Shown: positions 56,115-64,000 of the stretch, in pieces
How positions within the stretch are numbered: the first letter of the stretch is position 1
Layout of the letters: every line of letters starts with the position of its first letter
Origin: Gymnopus androsaceus JB14
Lineage: Eukaryota > Basidiomycota > Agaricomycetes > Agaricales > Omphalotaceae
DNA: 64,000 bases
NCBI GenBank assembly: GCA_009733575.1
Contig: ML769549.1
Span: forward strand, 62,001 to 126,000
Direction of reading: 5' to 3'
Notes under the pieces: generated by a model
The model's database searches: none
Told to the model about the DNA's origin: nothing
The model's input: only the letters and a program-made list of their open reading frames with translations
Translations under genes and position numbers: made by a program

Positions 56115-56960
56115 GAGAGTATTTGAGATTTTCGCTGCCGATTTTGCTTGACTAAGACTCGTACTAAGATCTTTGGGTTTCAACGGCTGATGTGAGAGGA
56201 GTAGGAGCGCCAAAGGCAGTAATGGCGGTATCCACGTTCGCCGAGACACGCCTCTCCTTGAAGCAGTAAAGAAACAGTCATTTATATCATCTGGCCCAAA
56301 GCTCTCGATCCATCCAGAGGCCCAAGCAACAATTGTTTGTGGAGCTGCGGGGAAACTTGCGTTAAAGCACTGAAAGGAGTAGCACCATGAGCACGCACCT
56401 GCAAGTGTAGTTGTCTCGACTACTGCCATAATTACCTGTGATTGAAGCCAGCCTTGTATCTAAGGAAAACTTTTAGAGAAAGGCAGATTGTTTGCATTAT
56501 GAGCACGCACTGATAATGGTCGATGTCTCAACCTGGGTGAGTGTATTATCCACGATTTCTGTTGCAAATCCAATATTGGTGACTGCGAGCAATTTATTCT
56601 TGGAAAGTGAAGCAACAGGTGAAGTTATGGCATGCACTTATCTCTGTACTTGTTTCCACTACTTGTGGCTGGATTCGATTGCACTTGAAGATCTCCGGCA
56701 GAACTATAGATATACGTCGTGGCAAGCCCGTCGCTTGCCACCCCAGCCGCGCGCAATGTCCCGATTTCGTCTGGTAAAAGGAGTTTCAACCAAACTGAAA
56801 TAGTGTGATACTCTGAGAATAAGCATGCCCTGCCATCGAAAAGTAGGTGTTACTATACAGCAGTGGTTGGAGATGTCCAGACTCGAGCTTACTAGTACAT
56901 GAGAAGAGAACGAGAAATATGAAGAGGAATGACATAACACGCAACAAGATCTACTTCCAG
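56115..56960. repeat. F segment, truncated copy 2
   Basis: Equals the first about 850 bp of F (secreted-protein relic) and stops inside the signal-peptide exon. It is then fused directly to retroelement internal sequence at 56961. Confidence 0.82.
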
Positions 56961-57083
56961 CGAACTCCTAGTCCAGGGAGCATTAATCCCAACCCTAGTC
57001 CCAGGGTTAATCCAGATACCAGACCTACTCCAGGGTCTACTCAACAGATAAATCCCATTCCAAACACTACCCAATTGCCACAG

Positions 57084-58682
57084 ATGGCCACGTTACACCC
57101 TCTTCCTGCTCGAAATGAGCGTTCAGCCCCCAAATGGGATTCCAAATATGAAGAGCAACTCCCTACCTTCTTCGAAGAATTCGAGACCGTGGCGAAAGCT
57201 GCTGGGATTGATACAGATGACACCGATATGAAGAAGGGGATTCTTTGCTACGCTGATCCTGAATCGATGAGGTTCTGGCGAACCCTCCCCACGTTCAAAG
57301 AAGTTGCCAAAACGTGGGCCGAATTCAAGAAAGAGGTCTTGTCCCACTATCCCGGCGCATTGGAGGTGGCGGAGGCGACAACCGAGGACCTTAAGAAGGT
57401 TGTCAGCGAGTTCGCTAAATCCGGAATTTCAAACAGTAAAGAGCTCGGTACTTACCACCGAAAGTTCTCCATCGTCGCCGATTCCCTTCAGGAACATGGT
57501 ATCCTTTCCGGGGTCCAAGTCGCCAGCTTCTATGTGCAGGCGTTCCCTGATTCCATCCGCATCCGTCTAGATACACGTTTACAGGTGTCATTCCCGAAGA
57601 AGGTTAAAGGTCAAGCATATTCACTTACCGAATTACGCAAAGCCATCGATTTCCTCCTTTCTGACGCGTCGACCACCGTGATAGGTGGAAATTTTAGCAT
57701 CGGGGACCAATCTCTGGTCCCCGTTTCCTCCACAACGGCTTTGGTTACTCCCAAGTTGGAATCTACGGACTCGAAGCTTGATCAGTTACTGGCAGCATTC
57801 ACACAAATAATAAGTCAGATAGGCAGACCTGGAACTAATAATTCTACCCAGCCTGGCCATCCTCCGAGGCAGAACCGATCCAACAAGTGCTTCTGGGACA
57901 ATTGTGATAGTCCCAACTTCGATACTTGCGTCGACCTAAGAGATTGGGTTGACAAAGGTCGAGTTGAGCGCAGCGAGAATGGATTCGTGCAACTGAAGAG
58001 TGGTCAGCGACTCCCTCGTAATCAACGATATATGGAAGGTACCTTAAAACAACGTTTCGAACGTTATTTTGAAGACCATCCGTCCGAGAAGTCCTGGCTG
58101 TTGGAGTCACCCCAGGTTACAACGGGTCCGTTGGCAGGAGTTGACGTGAGTACCCATTCCTCCTATTCCCTCCGTGGGTTCCAAGGTCCGTCGATGCTCG
58201 CGAAGGCTGCGTCGTATATGACGAGTCCCGTCGAGGAAGAGCCAGAAGCTGAAGCGATACGTCAGCTCATCTTCAAAATGGAAACTCGTCGAGCAACGAA
58301 AGAAGCTAAAGACAAAGATGTACCTGATAAAACGTCGTCGAAGCCTATATCCAAACCTAATCCTCCTCCCCGCGATCCTGAGCCTTCCCAACCAATTCCT
58401 CCTGTTCCTGGTCCAACGAGACCGCCGAAGCCTATCATAGGCAAACTTCCCCCGAATTATGTCCCTCCGCAGGAAAGACGGTTGGCGTCCCTCCAAAAGA
58501 TGACATCCGTAACTTTCGATACCGAGCACCTATCGAGACGGAGGCTGCTGTTGAACGAGTTGTTCAGCAGGACTCTTGAGTGTAGTATCTATCAGACAAG
58601 ACGATTTGTTAGCGATCGCGCCAGATTACTGAAGGAAAGTAAAAGAGAACGTGACGAGTCGTTGAATTGGAATCGACGGTAA
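57084..58682 (+). CDS. Retroelement gag, copy 2
   Basis: From MATLHPLPARNERSAPKWDS at 57084. The frame is open further upstream to 56847, but that part is fused F sequence. Same capsid-like core and degenerate knuckle CFWDNCDSPNFDTC. A one-base difference near 58477 (gaaagacgg against gaaaggacgg) shifts the C-terminal frame, so the end (RLASLQKMTSVTFDTEHLS) differs from copy 1 and stops at 58682. Substitutions against copy 1 include SMRFW for LMRFW and EFAKSG for EFTKSG. Confidence 0.83.
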   Translation: MATLHPLPARNERSAPKWDSKYEEQLPTFFEEFETVAKAAGIDTDDTDMKKGILCYADPESMRFWRTLPTFKEVAKTWAEFKKEVLSHYPGALEVAEATTEDLKKVVSEFAKSGISNSKELGTYHRKFSIVADSLQEHGILSGVQVASFYVQAFPDSIRIRLDTRLQVSFPKKVKGQAYSLTELRKAIDFLLSDASTTVIGGNFSIGDQSLVPVSSTTALVTPKLESTDSKLDQLLAAFTQIISQIGRPGTNNSTQPGHPPRQNRSNKCFWDNCDSPNFDTCVDLRDWVDKGRVERSENGFVQLKSGQRLPRNQRYMEGTLKQRFERYFEDHPSEKSWLLESPQVTTGPLAGVDVSTHSSYSLRGFQGPSMLAKAASYMTSPVEEEPEAEAIRQLIFKMETRRATKEAKDKDVPDKTSSKPISKPNPPPRDPEPSQPIPPVPGPTRPPKPIIGKLPPNYVPPQERRLASLQKMTSVTFDTEHLSRRRLLLNELFSRTLECSIYQTRRFVSDRARLLKESKRERDESLNWNRR

Positions 58683-58686
58683 TCTA

Positions 58687-59350
58687 TTGGAAGATATCGA
58701 ACCGACGTACCTTTTGGAATCTGCAGAATCACTGTCCCCGAGTAGAACTCAGTACAGCAACATGAAATCACTCCCATTTGCCCTGAAAGACCCTCCAGAT
58801 CCGGTGGCGGTCTTCTTCCAGGAATTCGGAGACGCAAGGGAAGGGGATGATTTCTACATTGCCAAAGAATCGTCGAGTATACGAGGTCTGAACGCTCTCA
58901 TTGGAGAACGTGCTGTTCATTGTGTTGCAGACAGCGGCTGTAGTATAGCTGCAATGTCTGACGCGACAAGCAACGCATTGGGTCTATCTTTTCGATCCGA
59001 AACGTCGTATCCCGCTGCAAAGTGCGAATGGTAAGACGGACTGGACGCTAGGAGTTGCAAAAGATGTACCTTTTCGGTTCGGTGATATAATCTCATTCCT
59101 TCAAGTCCATATCGTCGATTCGCCAGCATACGACGTCTTGCTGGGTCGTCCTTTTGAGATCCTCACCCAAGCCCATATCCAGAATTTCCTCTCCGGCGAT
59201 CAGCACTATACGCTGACCGACCCCAATACCGACAAAGTTGTCACTATCCCCACAATCCCTCGAGAGCTTCCGCGGTTTCGCAAGGAGGATGGAAGGGACC
59301 GAAGAAATTAACAAAAGAGAAATGGGGGTGGCTTATACCCTAGACTCGGC
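58687..59350 (+). pseudogene. Retropepsin domain, copy 2, frame broken
   Basis: MEDIEPTYLLESAESLSPSR at 58687, active-site VADSGCSIAAMS as in copy 1. An extra t at about 58990 (ctttttcg/ttttcgatcc) shifts the frame after ALGLSF. The remaining protease strands are readable in the next frame. The same TGA codons separate it from gag as in copy 1. Confidence 0.75.
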
Positions 59351-59943
59351 GCCACCACCCACAATAACGATGGAGTTTGATGAGTTGAACGATGAGGACG
59401 AAGTCTTGATCGCCGTTGAGGTGAACAAGGCAGCGTTGAAATCGGACTTATCTAATCTCGGCGCCAATATCTCTATTTCTCTTAAATCCAACGTCCTCGG
59501 TCCGGTACCGAGTTCCGATCAAATATCTTGGCGTTCTTTCACGCCCACGCTTATTTCTCTTACAACGCAACGACGTACGCGTCGATTCTAGCCTCATCCA
59601 TCATCTCCTCTGGTCTATCCTCTCCCTGTTCCACTTTAGGTGGCCTTCTTCCCCACCTTCCTCCTCAATTTTAAATTCTTACCATTAATTCCATAATAAT
59701 TGTGGCCCTCTCGAGGGCCTTCCCCAACTCAATCCCATTCCTCCGCTGCTCACTCCCACTAGTCGCTATACCCAAGAATGTAAAGATATTATTGGCAGCG
59801 TTTGCAACCACGCTTTCCTATGTTTGGTTGGAGGAAATGAAAGCAGTCTCATCTCATTTTTTCATCATTTTTTTCATCTCTTTTTTTTTCCACTCCGTTT
59901 GGTCCCCCGTGGTTTCTTTTTTTTTTAAAAAGTGGAGAGGGGA

Positions 59944-60233
59944 TGTCGCGCTTCATACGCGTATACACGCGTATGAATTCGCGACAAGTTCCTTGGACTT
60001 ACCATAGCGACATTACCTTACATACTAGTTATCGGTGCTCTCGGGCACGTTTCGTTCCTTACTACAACCACCATAGATACATAGGGGACTCGGCACGTAT
60101 AAAACCAGTACCGCGTCAAGATAGATAGACTTTTACCTACTTTCGAATATACATTCTTTATCCCGCGAACAACCTCGATCCACCCCCACGAACTTGAAGC
60201 TCGTCTCACGTACACACGAGACCGAGCTTTACA
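59944..60233 (+). repeat. 3' LTR of retroelement copy 2
   Basis: 290 bp, identical in layout to the LTR at 55825. Preceded by the polypurine tract and followed by F copy 3 starting gagag. Confidence 0.88.
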
Positions 60234-61056
60234 GAGAGTATTTGAGATTTTCGCTGCCGATTTTGCTTGACTAAGACTCGTACTAAGATCTTTGGTTTCA
60301 ACGGCTGATGTGAGAGGAGTAGGAGCGCCAAAGGCAGTAATGGCGGTATCCACGTTCGCCGAGACACGCCCTCTCTTGAAGCAGTAAAGAAACAGTCATT
60401 TATATCATCTGGCCCAAAGCTCTCGATCCATCCAGAGGCCCAAGCAACAATTGTTTGTGGAGCTGCGGGGAAACTTGCGTTAAAGCACTGAAAGGAGTAG
60501 CACCATGAGCACGCACCTGCAAGTGTAGTTGTCTCGACTACTGCCATAATTACTGTGATTGAAGCCAGCCTTGTATCTAAGGAAAACTTTTAGAGAAAGG
60601 CAGATTGTTTGCATTATGAGCACGCACTGATAATGGTCGATGTCTCAACCTGGGTGAGTGTATTATCCACGATTTCTGTTGCAAATCCAATATTGGTGAC
60701 TGCGAGCAATTTTATCTTGGAAAGTGAAGCAACAGGTGAAGTTATGGCATGCACTTATCTCTGTACTTGTTTCCACTACTTGTGGCTGGATTCGATTGCA
60801 CTTGAAGATCTCCGGCAGAACTATAGATATACGTCGTGGCAAGCCCGTCGCTTGCCACCCCAGCCGCGCGCAATGTCCCGATTTCGTCTGGTAAAAGAGT
60901 TTCAACCAAACTGAAATAGTGTGATACTCTGAGAATAAGCATGCCCTGCCATCGAAAAGTAGGTGTTACTATACAGCAGTGGTTGGAGATGTCCAGACTC
61001 GAGCTTACTAGTACATGAGAAGAGAACGAGAAATATGAAGAGGAATGACATAACAC
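60234..61056 (-). pseudogene. Relic of a small secreted protein gene, F copy 3
   Basis: Best preserved C-terminal blocks of the three: PQTIVAWASGWIESFGPDD, then DTAITAFGAPTPLTSAVETK and SQAKSAAKISNTL, after which the LTR begins. The middle block reads TLRAAGVASDGLATTYIYSS. Frames still change between blocks. Confidence 0.45.
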
Positions 61057-62284
61057 GCAACAAGATCTACTTCCAGCGGCGTCAACGACTTGAAGTCAAA
61101 AACGGCGTTGTAGTTTGCTGATGACTGTTGGAGTGGAAGAAAGAAAAGAATACACAAGACGGATCATTAGACGGCTTTATTCCTGCCAACTTGGAGCTTT
61201 GCCATGTAGAGACGTGATATGAGATACGTCTTGACTTTTGTACTTTCCTTGTACTGGTACATACGTCAATAGAGTATCAAGAGCCCTCGATTTGAAGGCG
61301 TGTACATATCTGAATAGAATAAAATCATTTATCTTCCACTCATGTGAGAGACTCCACCTCAGCTAAGTGGGGAAGATTTCAGGTTGGAGTACCCTTGAGC
61401 CATGTTAATAGTCACTCGAGCCGTTAGTTTAAAAAGCTCTCTATGCTCTTCCCCAGATAAATATGAAGGCGTAGACTATAGCAGAAATTCTATATGTATC
61501 AGTATGTAAGTCAAACAACCACTATCAGGATACATAACTTATAAACGGGAAAATCATCGAAACCATGACAAATAATAGGATCTCGAAAAACTGCTCGGAG
61601 CTGAGACTCGGACGATGGAGAGTAAAAGTTGAGTAAAGTCTGAAGCTCGATGGTTAGTATGTGAAGGGCGAAAACCTTTATAAGTAGCATACCAGATACT
61701 GTCAATAAGGAGTTCCAGTGGTCGCAAACAACAATCGAATCGGAACTATGTTCGAAGTTCGTTCAAAGACAAATTTGACGCCTACAACGCTATGCCGGCG
61801 GCTGTTGCTCTGCTCTTGACTTATCCAGGCTTCACCAATTTACAGTAATCGTGCTTCCTCACTCCATTACTATTCTCTCAATCATTTTTCCAACAGAGTA
61901 ACGGAGATTTTTTGGCTTGTCGACATTTCATAGACTTGGCGGCCGCACAGCACCCAAAGCTTCAAACTTCGACCTTCAAGATTCGTCTGGCCCCTCAGGG
62001 CCCGGGGTTCGCCCTAGCACCTTCGTGTCTTCGCGAACCACTCACGACGCTTATTCTTGATTCTCCGGTCGACGACGCGCCATAGAACACTTTGCGCGGA
62101 ATTGGAATTAACTAAAGCCGCAAGAAATCTAGCAGAGGTTTCGGAAGCTTTGCGCCTTCCGACTGGCAACTGTTTATGAGCTGTTGGTTGGATCCAGCTC
62201 GTGCAGCCGATTTAGATCAAAATATATTTCCTCAAGAGCTCCAGATCTTTCCCAACTCTCATTTTTGAAGAGCCCAGGTCGACT

Positions 62285-62700
62285 ATGATCAGCATTGACG
62301 CAACGCCCCTTCTACAGACTTCCAATTCAAAAATCTTGGTCTTCGAGAGGCATGATTACCTTTATCACAGCCTCAAAAGAAATCGTGAGGAACGGTATGG
62401 TGGAGCTGCTATTTTGGGTGGTCAGTGGGGCGTCGGTACGTTAGGCGCATGGATTCGATTCTTTAACGTTACTGACCGCAGCCTCAGGCGGGAGCCTTCT
62501 ATCTTCTCTGGTACTTCCTGGTCCGACTGATTCAAGATCAGCAGCTGGTTGTGCTTCATCTACCCCAAAGCAGGGCCCGTCCAACGATATTATTCTACAA
62601 TGGCGAAGCCAGGTGGCCCTAAATCCGATTTCGATCTCAAAGCAATATGGCCCTGGACTCAGCTAAGACGGAGCCCCTGAGTATGATCGAGACCATGGGT
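62285..62700 (+). pseudogene. P-loop NTPase relic, F copy 3
   Basis: Cleaner than in F copy 1: RHDYLYHSLKRNREERYGG, then AAILGGQWGVG followed by gtacg...cctcag (a possible intron), then GAFYLLWYFLVRLIQDQQL and VVLHLPQSRARPTILFYNGE. The conserved Walker-A Lys is missing. Beyond about 62650 a deletion relative to F copy 1 removes about 35 bp. Confidence 0.45.
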
Positions 62701-64000
62701 TGGCCAATCTAGCTGTGTCGCCAAAGCCAGTTCGTTCACATGAGTTCGTGAAGTACTGTAGACCGTTAATCTGGGGCTTAGACCTCTGGACCTTTGATTA
62801 GCTTCGCGATGGGTGATTATTTACATTTACGCATGAGTGTCTAGTCCCTGATTCCTCTCCATTGCAGACTCAAACTCCAAGCTGGGTGACGTGGATTCGT
62901 TCAAGGTGTTAAGACCTGTCGGGTGGCACTGCGAATACACTGGCTCTCGGGAATGCGGTATCGGCCAAAAAGGACCCCAGATACAGAGCATGGCCTCAGA
63001 AGACCGTAGACGATTGGATCGAAATACTTCTGGATAACATCATCTATTGGCGTGGAAGGGTGGCCCGCGACGTCTTTTGGATTATCCTTAATACCAAACC
63101 CAAAACTAAGGGGAATTTCCCATCTACTTGACGATATCGCCTTCCTTCTCGCGCGGGGAGAGTTCCCAGTATACCAAGGCTCTGACCCTATCTCTCACAA
63201 AACTGGCCTTGCAAATGCGGCCTGAATCCCTCACCTCAGACAGCGACTCCGAGTTGGACCTTATGGACATCCGTTGAACTTTGCTTGGCCGCAACCAAAC
63301 TTCGGGCTTTCTTCCGAGCGTTATACCAGCCTACCCGAAATTCTGTGACAACCAACTTGCAAATTCTGGGAACTTTAGTGCTGATAAAGGACTGCCCGCT
63401 TTTCGCATTACCAAAACTTATGTTGCTCACGGAGAGAGCTGCGTACTACAATGAAACTGGGATTTGACGATGCGCGAGAATGTTTGGCCTATATTCTCTC
63501 CATATCCGTACTGTGGTCAAAAGTGTAACGACCGATAATCCAACTCCGGCTCGGGCTATAGTGGGCGAAGTAAAGCTGGTAGTGTATCCATAGGAAGTGC
63601 TTTGGATCATGAGCCTCCCTCGAAGACTAGTTTTGTACTTTCCTGTAGAGTCTCCTTCGTTTTAACTCTGCTACCTCTCACTTGTTATACTAATTATCGA
63701 TATCTTTAACATGATCATGCTATACTTTATCACTCTATGCTCTCGGATTTCTTTGTATTCGCTTTCGAGAAGTATGGTATTTATACAGATTTATTGTGTT
63801 GTCAAATACTTTGTCTCAGCCTCAACTTTCTGTTCTTTGTGGACATTGTTCCTTCAAATTCTACGCACCAATTTTTGGCGGATGCCCAAGGTTCTTTGAT
63901 TCAGTGTTACAATACTACCGAATTCATACGTGAGCATACTTCCTTTGTAAATAATCATGCAGAACAGTAGTCTCTGTATGTCTTCTGTACGCTTTTAGCT
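62701..64000. other. Right part of F copy 3 and unique DNA
   Basis: No gene supported. 63481-64000 is unique within the window and AT-rich; short open frames at 63711-63970 are not convincing. Confidence 0.45.

Larger units (their letters stand above)
56961..59943 (+). mobile_element. Internal region of gag-protease retroelement, copy 2, lacking its 5' end
   Basis: Corresponds to about 48710-51683. The 5' LTR, primer site and first about 290 bp of the internal region are missing, so it could not be reverse-transcribed from its own transcript. Otherwise near-identical to copy 1, with the same gag, degenerate knuckle and protease. Confidence 0.85.
60234..63480. repeat. F segment, copy 3 (3.25 kb)
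   Basis: Full-length counterpart of 51971-55341, with small deletions (for example around 61570 and 62640). Carries a secreted-protein relic (60234-61056, minus) and a P-loop relic (about 62285-62700, plus). Continues at 63481 into sequence not seen elsewhere in the window, so its right end is probably the original boundary of F in this array. Confidence 0.8.

Noticed and set aside
55824..56429. Open frames reading across LTR and F, for example a 176-residue minus-strand frame
   Set aside because: Fusion of LTR antisense sequence with the secreted-protein relic; the same LTR-derived peptide recurs at every LTR.
48129..60233. Regularly spaced repeats that could suggest a CRISPR-like array
   Set aside because: Repeats are 290-bp LTRs at distances of kilobases, and the host is a eukaryote.

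Overview
The window looks like nuclear DNA of an agaricomycete (mushroom-type) basidiomycete. Genes are split by many 50-60 bp GT-AG introns. The families present are typical of that group: N-terminal F-box proteins, a DUF6533-type membrane protein, an S53 tripeptidyl peptidase, a Fe(II)/2-oxoglutarate xanthine dioxygenase, LaeA-like methyltransferases, and hAT, CACTA and LTR elements.

Layout. 1-4.8 kb is ordinary genic DNA: the 3' part of a monocarboxylate-type MFS transporter, an intact EB1/Mal3 microtubule plus-end protein, and a UbiA-family prenyltransferase. 5-18.9 kb is an accessory region with three copies (A, B, C) of a family of N-glycosylation-site-rich, single-pass membrane proteins. 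B and C lie on a head-to-tail tandem duplication (about 7.4-13.4 kb and 13.4-18.9 kb). Each unit has been invaded by insertions: a 1.3-kb AT-rich block, nested CCTAGG-rich hairpins, and an internally deleted DDE transposase. The stretch from about 12.0 to 15.8 kb is strongly CpG-depleted. Where it can be aligned to its duplicate, most differences are CpG to TpG/CpA.

19-45 kb is mostly genic: a Ser/Pro-rich protein, an F-box/LRR relic, an amino-acid permease, an arylamine N-acetyltransferase relic that lacks its cysteine segment, a methyltransferase with a dead tandem paralogue, a secreted sedolisin-type tripeptidyl peptidase, an intron-containing tRNA-Trp, an F-box protein, and two xanthine dioxygenase (xanA) copies flanking a DUF6533 membrane protein. 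A 536-bp hAT-type MITE with a perfect 8-bp target duplication lies at 37.5 kb.

45-64 kb is transposon-dominated. A CACTA-ended foldback element of 1.6 kb contains a second hAT-type MITE. It is followed by a small foldback MITE, and then by an array of an LTR element that carries only gag and protease (no reverse transcriptase, RNase H or integrase seen). LTRs alternate with copies of a roughly 3.3-kb flanking segment (F) that holds relics of a small secreted protein and of a P-loop NTPase.

Caveat: many otherwise conserved reading frames carry single-base insertions or deletions, and near-identical repeat copies differ largely by one-base indels. Consensus errors from long-read sequencing are a serious alternative to real pseudogenisation, so frame-broken genes are described with that reservation.
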